From Acanthosoma haemorrhoidale (lineage: Eukaryota > Arthropoda > Insecta > Hemiptera > Acanthosomatidae): a stretch of DNA of 64,000 nt. The position numbers were made by a program, and so were the translations under genes. Within the stretch, counting starts at the first letter, position 1. Each line of letters starts with the position of its first letter. This document shows, piece after piece, positions 46,401-57,289 of this stretch. The stretch is taken from NCBI GenBank assembly GCA_930367205.1, contig OV884015.1, forward strand, positions 75,779,341-75,843,340, in the 5' to 3' direction. Under the pieces are notes generated by a model. It worked only from the letters and a program-made list of their open reading frames with translations. It had not been told where the DNA came from and made no database searches.

Positions 46401-49400
46401 GATACCTTTCCACTATAAACAAAAAGGTAACGAATATGTGGTCAAGACACTGGGTGACCTAGGGACACTGGCCAAACAGACAGACAAACCACACATATTT
46501 ATGGCAACTTTTTTTTTTTATTAAGATTTTCTACAAGAACTAACTATTTACGGCTGCAAAACTCAAGGTTTGTTGATTTAGTAGTTAATACCATTTTATT
46601 TACCAATAGTGCTACAAAAAAAAAAAAACTAACGGAAGAAATGTATTTTAATCATATACTGTACATTAAACCTCTTAAGATGTGATTCCTTTTTCTTTTC
46701 TTTTTCGATAAAACTTCTTTATTTCATTTTAGTACATGAGCTCAATAATGAATAATATTAGTAGAATAGAAGGACAATTTCAAAATAAGTAACCATTGTT
46801 AAGTATAATAACAGATTTTTAAGACACCTTCGTCACTGAAAATTGCATATAGCTAAAATATTGAGTTTTAAAGACACAAAGAAACCAATTAAACAACATG
46901 TTGTCCCCGACCACGGAGAAATATTAGAGTTATAAATCAATTAGGTTTCGAGCTGGGATATGAGAAATTAAAAATATTAGCTTCCCTAATTTCCATAGTT
47001 CCATGAAAAGAGTAATTGGGATATTACAAGGCCTTTCGTATACCTATCAGCACTATCGGAGTTAGTAATAAAGTCTAGGATTCCACTGCGAATTCTATTC
47101 CCGAACCGAATCTGCAACAGATAAAGAGATAGGATATGGCTGGTGTCGGTCCTCCGATCACGGTACGCCGATCACCGGAAATTTCACCCCTTGGGATACT
47201 GTGCCGACCCTAGACAAGTACATTCACACCGAACATCTGTTTGGACTTTGGCGTTCACACAATCCTGGAAGCCATTTTGTAGACCAACCAACTTTGTCCG
47301 TAAATCTGAAGAAATGTTTTATGAGAAGGTGACAAAAGACCACTACCCACAATACAGAAAGATATGTGGTTATTGATGGATATTTGTTGTATGTATTTTG
47401 TAAATTTCTGAGTTCCAACGGTTTGTTAGACGATTTGGCTGTCGTATTATCGAGAGTGTCACTGTGCAGCTGGACCATTTTAATAAACTAGGACTTTTCA
47501 AAAAATCTTTCAATTTTGATTTTTATAAAAAAGACTTACGCATTACTTGCAAATTTAGCTTACTGCAATATTAGCATGATACATAGACTCAACACAAGTA
47601 TAAACGAGAATACAAACGCTTCTACTGTCAAGAGAACATCGTCACATAAATGGAAAATAAAATACCAAAAATGGAGCAAAATTACATTTACGAATTGACA
47701 CGACCATATCCACTGGACAATGAACATTAATACAGAAGGATAGTTAGGAATCAACTTGACAGAATACTTACTTGGGCCACTCATATCATCATTAGTCTAT
47801 CACTAGCCTATAACTGGACATATAATGGAATATACTAGTACCACTCAACTCTATGAACCATCGCGAAATATACTGTCGACATTATATGTTACTGCCGCCA
47901 ATTCTATTCAGGCTATGGCAGCCATTAATTTAGAAACATATAGCAACTACGTTGTTCTGAATTTTAAACAAAACACTTTTTACAGACAAGTAAAATTACA
48001 TATATTGCGTAACATTGCTAACCTAAATAAATAGAAAATTATTGTTTACTACGTTCCATCCTAAACAAAACGCCAAAGACAGACATTGCGAAACTGTAAA
48101 ATATGCCAGGGTTCAAAATGTACTTAAATTCAAACTACGCTTACTCCAACAAATCAGTGTTATGTTTTAAGTAATGTGTTTTGGTTTTGGTGAGAGCACT
48201 CATCAGTAAATAAACACATAAATCTGGACTGTAGCTAACCTAGATGTACTAGTGCCGGATGCTTTCAATTTGTAGCTGTTGTTAGTAGAAACACTTTAGA
48301 TGTATTTGTTTATTGTCGGTTATGATTTGCGCCTCGTATATCATTACATTGCACTTTACATTTCTGTTTACATGTATAAGTTCTGTCTCTCAAAATTGCG
48401 GTACATTGAAATAGTGTACTGCTTTCCTTAATGAAGTTAAATAGGTGAACTGTTGTGGAGACATTTCAGGAAATAAGGTAAAAACCCAATGGGACTTCAA
48501 TTCGATATAAAAGATTTACACATTGATAATATGTACATTTTTCACGTTTGAACAAAATACATTTTATTTCACAATGTTATTAAAATAGTGTTTGCAACAT
48601 TTCTTAAACAGGGATTTTTCAGAAACATATTATATGATATATTATGCACGGTAGTTCAATTTTTAGTCCGTTATTTAATATAAGCATTCCTACAAAAAGT
48701 GATAATTGTAATTAATCAGTTAATTACTGCGTAATGAATATAAAATACTAGCATTGTGAAGGGTATCGAGTAGTAAAGGTCTCTTAATTATTAATACAGA
48801 TAGAACGTTTTTTTACATCTATTTAATTAAGGCTTTATTTATAAATGTTTCAAGGGGTTTTAAGAAATTAAGTAATGAAGCCCTTGAAGCAATAAAAGAT
48901 AATGAGCATTTTTCTTAAAAATTATTACTTTTGTTTACAATTGTTTGTTATTGATTTTGTATCGATTCCAATATAGTTTCTAAATTAAATTGTATTTATT
49001 ATTTTATGTAGCTGCTTTTATTTATTTGGTATTTAGTTTCTCTTCATTTAGCTTTATTTTATTTATTTTTATGTTGAATGGTACTGTTAATGTATGAGAT
49101 GTATTATAGGTGTATATTATATGAAAATATGTAATAACGCTTCGAAATGTATGCTATTTGTGTAAAAAAAAATGAATATTTATATAAAGTAGCTGACAAA
49201 TTTTTAGGTATAGTAACAATCAATGTGTCACAGAAACTGCTTTTGAATGTGTATGCTAATAAAAATAAATCAATTAAACTTAGGAAATCAATCGAGAGGG
49301 AGTAATTAATAAGATTATAGAAGACCTCTCAAAGTGTTCTGCACAGGTTACTAATTTTTATTGAAAATATTGGAAGACATTTGTAATGAAATAACAAATT

Positions 49401-51874
49401 ACGGGTGTAAACTATTGTAATGGACTTTGAAATCTATAACCATAAAAAAATTGAACCTTTACTGGTTTTCGTTACTGCTGGTAATTAGCCTTCGTATTAG
49501 CTTTAACTAAAACATCTTTTTTAGGGGTTTTCGATTTAAATAAATGAATAAATTCTAGTCCATATCCCCTTGTTATAATAAATTTTGGAAATCAGTATAG
49601 ACTACATAAATTAATCTATTTACTGTAGGTCATTATATGTCCTGTAGTTTGGCTACATTTGATACAATGTTTAATAATTTTACATTTCTATTTTTGATTG
49701 CTACAAAAGTATAATGTTCATTATACATTCATCGTCGAAACATAATTAAAAGTGATGGGGCTCACCATATGAATTATAGACTTAAAATTAACTTACATCT
49801 AACATCCTAATTTTCCCCGATAGTCTGTTACCATCGATGCGGGAACGGTGGTGGGGTTACCGTAATGATTTCCCCCAGGAAATTGTGTTAAACGTAATAT
49901 ATATAACGATAAAACTATAACAATGCCTCAAAATGTTATGGAGAATTGATATTGTTGTTTTTACTTTTGTTACAGGTAATGCAGCTCATAGGATATTTTG
50001 ATGTATTTTCTGTAAGTAGATACAGTTAAATATTTATAAAAGTTTGTTAAAATGTATGTTTTCAATCAATGCGATATGCTCACATAAATCTAATACTGTG
50101 TACACTGTTAAATATTACAATTATTAATATTTTCCTTTGTTTTTATGGCAATAACTATCTTTAGATTATGGGAACTGTCATAAATGAATGGAAATAACCA
50201 AGCACAGTGTTTGCCTTCCCACACAATTATATTTGTGTGGGCAGACAAAGGCTCTATTTAATACAACCCACTACAGGCTGGCTCCCAATATAAAACTAAA
50301 ATTTCACAATGTACTATTCTAACAAAATCTCTTCATATATTTAGACTGTACTAAAAACAAATACAAAATAATGCAAATACTTCTTCGATAAATTGGCTGG
50401 AAGTATGATTTATTGTAGCTGCAATATAACAATTCTGTATTAATGTTTAAGTGAAAAGTGATAATAATTATGTCCATTATAAAATATTAAAAAAATATTT
50501 CAACAGACATTTGCTGATAATAACCCAAAAATGTTTATGTTAAATTTGTGTTTTTGTGTGGTATTTCCTTCGAACTGTTAGGAAGTCTGAGAATTACCAT
50601 TGATCGGGGGCTTATAAGAAGAACTTAATAGTTAGTGGTTGTATTTAGTATTTGTACGGCGTAGTTTATTGTTTCGTAAAGAGGCTTGTTTATTATTCTG
50701 AGTATTCTAATTTGTATCTCTACTATTATATCTAAATGATGAGGTCAATGGCTGTGTAATTTATTCCTCTGAGTTTGTCGTATTCTAAGCCACTTTAATT
50801 AGACAATATTTATTATTGAACTATTCTGTGTGGTATCATAATGTAGAGTTATACATTTAAGAAATAAAACACAATGTCTCTCAGCAAAGTTATAAGCTAT
50901 GACTTTGCGGAAAGTCTATACTTCTTCAATAGTGTGTCTGTCACAGTCATGTATTATTAAGAGTAATTTTTGCGACTTCTTATAAGTTTTGTTTTTTTAT
51001 CAATATCGGCATGGAGTGTAAAAAATGTAAGTATATTAACCCATGGGTTACGTTTAAAAGTATCGACAGTTATGTAACATTTATAATCTTAACATTAACA
51101 AATGGTATGTTTATCATTAACATCCTAAGGACTGTATCTCATAAGTTATAATCAGCTCAATTATAATTATCAATAACTTAATTTCCCTTCCCAGACCTCC
51201 ATTCTAAATAATTGGCTCCCACGACCTTTTATCTGTACCCTTATCACTAATGTTATCGCTTTCCTGCACAGATAAATACCCCTTAGGCATAAGACAGAGT
51301 GTTGATCCCTTAGGGCACTCAGTAGTTGGTAAACTCTGCCTGTAACCATATATAATTGTACCTTTGCGTGTTATACAAAATAAAGTTTCTTTTTTGAGTT
51401 ATTGAGCTACAGAAATATAATTGACTGCCTTTGAATTTTTTCATAACTCTCATTATTTCATCATAACGCGGTTTTGTATGTAATGATTTTGCAATCCAAG
51501 GGGAAGAAGTGACGTTTCTATTGTATTTTCACCAAAAACTAATCAGCATATTTCAACGTGTAGTGGAGTACAGCTTTTAAATTCTAGGTCGATTAATCAT
51601 TATTGCGAGTACTATGGTAGAACATAAAAACAAACAGAATGACTGTATGAATCAAAGTAAATATCGTTTCGTGTTCAAAAATAATAAACGCCTATGATTT
51701 ACTTAATTAAAATTTTAGCCAATTTTTTAACATTTTTAAAAGTTTTAATATTATTGCTGAGGTTATGTACAATTTTTTAATCCATTGAACAGGCCTCTGT
51801 AAAATTAAGGATTTTATTAAGGATCAATAAATATTCCTAACTAGTAAAGAAACATATGAGCCTTAACAGAATGT
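43408..51874. other. 8.5 kb AT-rich, nothing recognised
   Basis: This is the emptiest part of the window. All frames are short and without motif. I saw no transposon scrap, tRNA or repeat array. Small items: a run of ten G near 45,980; a perfect 9-bp stem with a 6-base loop at 50,218-50,241 (CCCACACAA / TTGTGTGGG); and a less AT-rich patch at 47.1-47.5 kb with frames 47,143-47,376 (plus) and 47,224-47,478 (minus) that I could not assign. Introns or regulatory DNA of a host gene could lie here unseen. Confidence 0.45.
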
Positions 51875-52315
51875 AGCAAACTGGCCATTGTCATGACTCC
51901 CTCGGTCACCCATTTATTTCAGGTGATGAGGCCACTGCCGCTTTAGACTGCGAGGAGGATTATATGGATGTGTGGCACAGTGCAATGACTGTGCTACGGG
52001 ATTAGGTTGGTTGGATAGGTTACTATGGAATTTCACGAACTTGGAAGGGATGAGTTCAAGAATGTAGGGTATATTAAGATCTTTATGAAGCTTTTTGTTG
52101 TTGACCTAATAAGGGACGTTAACTATTGTTCTCATAAATCTTGATTGAAAGGATTGGATGAGCTTGATGTTCGACTTTTTTTCTGTCCCCCATAGCTCTA
52201 TTCCGTATGTCAAGATTGGCTTTATTATGACTTTGTAAATTAGTAATTCATTTTCTATGGAGAGTTGGGATGTCCTTCGAAGTAATCTGTAGAGTTGTCC
52301 AAATTTGTATAATTT
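51875..52315 (-). mobile_element. Jockey-family LINE fragment
   Basis: The minus strand matches the last ~70 codons of the window's Jockey ORF2 (QLYRLLRRTSQLSIENELL, TYGIELWG, IKLIQSFQS) and then the region after it to the start of the 3' UTR, with more substitutions than the copies at 29 and 59 kb. The 3' tail is missing, so it is truncated at both ends. Confidence 0.88.
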
Positions 52316-53335
52316 TTTTTTTCTCCAAACCAACTGGTATTCACCAGGTATCAGCGATCAAGTATCGGAGTTGGAATAAGTATTGTTATGTGAAAAAAGT
52401 TTTTACGCTGATGTTTCGAGTCCGGTATTTATTTGGTATATTGATTTCGATATTTTTTTCAATATTCTCTATGGTCCAATTCTCAATTCATCTAATTTCT
52501 TTCTAGTTAGAATGTTTCCATTTTCAAAAAAATATTAGGTCTCCGACATTGAACTCAAAATCCTACCTGTTCTCATCAAACTGTTTTTATTGTAATTATA
52601 TCATTTTATAGCATTTTTCAGAGCAAGCCTCCTATCTGTGAATAAATCGCTTTGTTTTTTTTTTCATGAGTTAATTTGTGCAAAACCGATAGCTCAATAA
52701 TGTTCAGTTTTATTATATTTTCTCGTGCATTCTTGTGCTATTGTTGTCTTTGCCAATTTTATATTTTTTCATTTATTTTACACCTTACTTTATTAACCAA
52801 TTTTTGATTTAGCTTTTCATTTACAATGTGGGAAAATGATGCATTTGATGGAGGGAAAACAATGTTTATTTTTTTTCTCCATTTATGAATTACTTAAATA
52901 CCTTTAAGTTTATTCCTGTACATTGATATGTCATTATCTTCAAAGCGATCTCATGGGTTTCAATCACGTTTTTAATAAGTTTTATAAAATTGTTGGATTT
53001 CGTGTTTTCGAGGCCACAATATATATACATGAGGGTCTTGTAAAATGATCAGCTAAAAGGGGAAAATAATTTTTGGTAGTTCTAGAATCTTCAAAACTTC
53101 TAATCGTATCAATGGGAATCATTTATCTTTTAGTATGACATCAGTTCAAATTTTTGCTGTCCTCTCGATGTTTTTTAATGCAAATATCACAGCTTCTGCA
53201 GACAGTTTTATGTTTACTGTCAAATTTACAGATGTATAGAATGGTCTAATTTTGTTCTACATTTGTTTAATTCCAATGTGACAATAGTGTTTATGAATAT
53301 TTTGATACACTTATAATCTTCAATAGTATATATAC
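52316..53335. other. AT-rich stretch, possible further Gypsy decay
   Basis: No frame with clear motifs. Composition and short minus-strand patches hint at decayed pol sequence, but I cannot support a call. Confidence 0.3.
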
Positions 53336-53338
53336 AGA

Positions 53339-53793
53339 CACCTCTTGCACCTGAACCCATATGTGGTATCAGCCTCAGCTACGCTAAAAGGCGTATAAAA
53401 TTAGCTTTAGAGGACAAGGCAAGACTCTCTTGGAGAGAAACTAAGAAACAGGAACACTCGAAACTGTTTCTTAATGGACCCTGTAAGAGAAGAAGCTCAG
53501 CACTTCTATCAATGGACAGGTGGACACTCAAAAGTGTGACAGGACTCTATACAGGTCACTGTCGGTTAAATAAACACCTCTTTAATTTGGGGATAGTGGG
53601 ATCACCAATCTGCAGATTCTGCAAGAAAGAGGGAGAAACGGCACGTCATATAATATGTGACTGTGATAACTTAGCTAGAAGGCGATACCTTCACTTTGGT
53701 AGTGATCGCATTGTAGACCCCAAACTATGTGAACTGATCGATCCATTCAGTATCCTCAGATTTGCTAAGGCCGTGGGCCTGTCACATATATAG
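53339..53793 (+). pseudogene. C-terminal end of an I/R1/LOA-type LINE ORF2
   Basis: The frame reads APEPICGISLSYAKRRIK, LSWRETKKQEHSKLFL, then LKSVTGLYTGHCRLNKHLF and a zinc-finger-like CRFCKKEGETARHIICDC, ending FAKAVGLSHI and a stop. This order (post-RNase H segment, TGLLTGH block, CxxC...H...C) is known from the C terminus of I, R1 and LOA clade LINEs that carry RNase H. The coding part present is intact but represents only the last ~150 codons. Confidence 0.8.
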
Positions 53794-53856
53794 GACAGGG
53801 ACATGGGACGGCGCACAATAGGTCTCACTGAGGCCGCGGTGCACAAATGCCGGAAC

Positions 53857-53875
53857 AAATAATAATAATAATAAT
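53857..53875 (+). repeat. (AAT)n 3' tail of the I/LOA-type LINE
   Basis: Six AAT units follow a ~65-bp GC-rich 3' UTR after the ORF2 stop. Simple-repeat tails of the TAA type, in place of poly(A), are characteristic of I-like LINEs, which supports the assignment of the preceding coding remnant. Confidence 0.75.
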
Positions 53876-53879
53876 ATAT

Positions 53880-54804
53880 TGTAATTAACGTTAAGTTTAT
53901 TTTTTGTGTCTATGAAAATATTCAGTTGTAACAAGTACGGAATTTTCAACTGTTGGTCTTGATTTTCATTCAATTCTAAAACTGTATTTCTGCTTAGACA
54001 GTTGGTTTCTAAATCATATCTTTCTAAAGAATAATTTATTTCAAAATCATATTGTGATAGATAGTAGGTCAAACCCCATCGTCCGTTCTTGCTTTTATGT
54101 TGTAAGTTGATTTCACTTTTCCAATGGTTTATGGTCTGAAAATACTGTAAAAGATCATGATTATGAATCAGAATGGCCAATATTTAACTGCATATTTTAT
54201 TGCTTGGCATTTCAAGTAAATTGCTATTTTTCTTTTCTGGACTTCATTTAGTTTATTTGAAAAGTATGCTACTGGTTTTTATTATTTACTCAGGTATTTT
54301 TCCGTTTTAACACAGCTTCTGTGCCTTTTAAACTTTCATCTGGGTAAATGTATATTGGAAAATCTGTATCAAATTTTTCCAAAACAGGATAAGAATACAA
54401 GAATTCCTTAATTTTCTCCAAGGGTTCTTGACATTTTTTTGTCCAAGTAATTTTTTGGCTTATTCTCAGTGTATTATGTAGTGTATCTAGTCTTATAGCA
54501 TTGTTTGGGGCGTATTTATTACAAAAATTTATTTTTTCTAAAAACTGTCCAACACTTTATTGTGTTTTTGTAACTTTTTTATCGAGATTAAATTATCTTT
54601 TACTGGATATATTGAATTATTTGTTATCACTCGAATTAAATATTTTACTAAATCTGATGCAAATGTACATTTTGAAAATTTTAATCTAAAACCTTCATTC
54701 GTTATAGCTCCTAATTTTGCTTTTTGCTGATAATCCAAATGATTTACAGTAATTTCAAAATTTGTCACATATGCGTCTTCATCAAAATTCATTTTATATT
54801 CCAT
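53880..54804 (-). pseudogene. RT/RNase H fragment of the third Gypsy family
   Basis: 54,804-54,538 includes NEGFRLKFSKCTFASD and VKDNLISIKK, aligned to the same region at 41.85 kb. Downstream on the minus strand, across stops, are KITWTKKCQEPLEKIKEFL, YPDESLKGTEAVLK, KPVAYFSNKLNEVQKRK and then LQYFQTINHWKSEINLQHK: the RNase H domain in correct order, lacking at 42.07 kb. Ends are abrupt, and no LTR is visible. The first ~35 residues of the 54,804 frame do not look like RT. Confidence 0.8.
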
Positions 54805-54949
54805 ATTTATTTTTACTATAATACCCGGAAAGAGTTTTTCTATTCATTTTTATTTACAGAATTACTTTTGCAATATTTTTTTCCTTGAAATCAGGTAGCT
54901 TTTGTTTAAAACCTACTAACTAACTCAATATGATAATAATTACCTTTAT

Positions 54950-55522
54950 TAAAATCTGTAGGAGTGGGCGGTTCCGGAGGCACCCATAGGGTCCACCTGT
55001 GCCGTCGTTACCTGCTTAGTTTAATGTAGAATTGTGCCGCCTGACTCGATGCAAGGAGCAGTAAACTTCAGCCTGGATTGACTAAAGCCAAGTACCACTT
55101 GGTTTGAAAAAAAATAAGTTATGATTCCCGTAGGTTGTGAAATACATCCAAATATTATAAAAACGAAACACCATAGTTAAAATTGTGCACGATGGCAACT
55201 CACAAGATCGAGTAAAGCAGACCAAATAGTGGACATCACGGCGCTTGGCCCACCAACAACAAGCCTCTAAGGGGCACCTATCAATACTATCCGACTAACT
55301 AGGACTGCACTGCATGCCGAGAGAAACTCTAGGCCCAGCCACCAGTGGACTCTCACCACTGTACCAACCTCTACCGAGGCTTTCCACACTCCTTAATCCT
55401 CTCACACCACCTTCAAGCAGGTACTGCTAGTACAAGGATCCGCTCAACCCCAAATATTCCTTGTTTTTCCCTCATCCCTAATCTTCTAGCTAGAGAGCTT
55501 AAAAAAAAAAAAAAAAAAAAAA
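54950..55522 (+). mobile_element. LINE 3'-end fragments with poly(A)
   Basis: 55,225-55,280 resembles 61,260-61,320 (GTGGACATCACGG, CTTGGCCCACCAACAACAAG versus GTAGACATTACGG, CTTGGACAATCAACAAG), the 3' UTR of a Jockey-like LINE. 55,345-55,500 resembles 35,940 onward (RGFPHSLILSHHLQAG) and ends in 22 A residues at 55,501-55,522, a poly(A) tail. At least two LINE scraps lie side by side here. The part 54,950-55,100 is GC-richer and probably belongs to the first. Confidence 0.55.
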
Positions 55523-55856
55523 TTGTAAACAAAGGACTGATTGTCTTTCTTTCTCAAAAAGCAATTATTGTAACAAAAATTTTCAATTTCTTCCAGAAAG
55601 AAAGAAATATTTCCTTAAAATGTACGCGGAAATAATAAGACATAGATATAAACTATCATTATAAAATCTCCCTTAATTGCTCTAACTTACGTGAGCTGGT
55701 CACGAGGAAGCCCTCAACACGTAAGTGAATAGCTTATTACATTTGTGCAGAACAAAAGTGAAGTGAAATCGGAGGAGAGGTCGGCCATTTTGCCATTAGA
55801 CATTAGCACCATTCGGATCGTTCACTAACGTCGTGCAATTGTTTCTGAGCCAGTCG

Positions 55857-55926
55857 GTCTTGTGGCTCAGAGCCAAGACCCGTGACTCGCCACTGGAGGT
55901 TGTGAGCTTGATTCCCACCGGCGCTA
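55857..55926 (+). other. tRNA-like segment in the LINE 5' UTR
   Basis: TGGCTCAGAGCC (from 55,862) resembles a tRNA A box, and GTGAGCTTGATTCCCAC (55,902-55,918) resembles a T-arm with a 5-bp stem (one mismatch), a 7-base loop and a near-consensus B box. Spacing is about that of a tRNA. The acceptor stem and anticodon arm do not pair well, so it is not a functional tRNA. It may be a tRNA-derived SINE head captured as promoter. Confidence 0.45.
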
Positions 55927-55969
55927 CGTACTTTTTTTCTTACAAACTAAAAACCGTTGTTATGATAAA

Positions 55970-57289
55970 ATGAAATTTTATCAACAAGTGATTTCTCAAA
56001 ATAAAAAAAAAAGATCGAGATCACTAGGTCCAACCCCGACAACGTCGCCTGTAAAGCGTAAACCAAGACGATCAACCAGGAATGTACAAATAACCTCTTC
56101 TGCGGCTAGTTCCATGGAAGAGATACCTCCACAGGCCAGCACATCCAATAAAGATCCCGCCATAGAGTCACCTTTCTTCACGCCAAACACCTTTGAGGCG
56201 TTGAAAAATATCCCAGCAGAAGAAATGGAAGTCAACAAAACTCCAACACAGCCCCAGCCGCCTCCTATATTTGTACGCAATATTAGCAACTTTAAATTAC
56301 TATGCTCACAAATGAGCAAAATTGTTGGTACCGGAAAATATACGTGCCTAAATCGCTCTCGGGACACGAAAATATCTCCGGACACTCCCGATACTTATCG
56401 GGCAATTATCAAATATTTGGACGAAACCAATGCTGACTTTCACACCTATCAGCTGAAACAAGAACGCTCGCTCCGAGTAGTAATTAGAAACTTGCACCCG
56501 ACCACACCAGCTGACGAAATCGAAGATGAACTCTTTGCTCTTGGATTCAAAGTTCGCCAAATAACGAACGTGTTACGTGAGGATAAACAACAAGAGGGAT
56601 CAATAAAAACGGCGTTACCACTGTTCTTCGTTGATCTCGAGCGAACACCTGGAGTAGAGAAGATTTATGAACTAACACACCTGTACTATACAAGGGTACA
56701 GGTTGAAAAACCGTTCCCCAAACGAGACATCGTCCAGTGCCATAATTGTCAGGCATATGGGCACACGAAATCTTACTGCCACCACCCTACCAGATGTGTA
56801 AAGTGTAGTGGGCAGCACAAAAGCGAATTGTGCAAAAAGCCCCTAAAATCGCCTGCGGTATGCGTACTTTGCAAGCAAGGCCATCCGGCCAACTACAAGG
56901 GCTGCGAGGCTTACAGAACGCTGAAGTCGAGGACCGAACAACGCCGTTAGCCAGAAGTGGAAAAACTTGCAGCAAGAAGCGGCCCAGCCAGAAACTTGAG
57001 GCCTACTGTCTCTTTCGCCGATGCCGTTCGCAACAGAGAGCAGTCACAGGCACCACCCACCCCCTGTACACAAGATCACCTTTCCCAGCATTCCGTTCAT
57101 CCCGTCAACCCACAAACTCTATCCCATCCTCAGCCACACATCTCGTACATTCCTCCACCTTCAAGTTCTTCGGATCTCACCAGCCTTTTAACCTCATTTC
57201 TTACAGAGTTCAGAACCCTAATTACTCCTCTCATTTCCCTACTTACAAATCTGGTCTCCTACCTTATCCCCGTTAAACAAAATCCATAA
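55970..57289 (+). pseudogene. ORF1 (gag-like) of the full-length Jockey LINE, one stop
   Basis: The ATG at 55,970 opens a 326-codon frame ending at a TAG (56,948-56,950). The same frame then continues open for 112 codons to a TAA at 57,287-57,289, so a single nonsense codon interrupts a ~440-codon ORF. The N terminus is basic (KKKRSRS, KRKPRRSTRN). The middle has an RRM-like region with LRVVIRNLHP and EIEDELFALGF. Three zinc knuckles follow: CHNCQAYGHTKSYC, CVKCSGQHKSELC and CVLCKQGHPANYKGC. The C-terminal part is Pro/Ser-rich and ends in a Leu/Ile-rich helix. This architecture is standard for Jockey ORF1, an RNA-binding protein needed for retrotransposition. Confidence 0.92.

Noticed and set aside
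47143..47478. Overlapping frames on both strands in a less AT-rich patch
   Set aside because: Neither translation shows motifs of any family I know; listed only as an unassigned patch.
50218..50241. Perfect 9-bp inverted repeat with 6-base loop
   Set aside because: Such hairpins are expected by chance over 64 kb; no terminator or transposon context.
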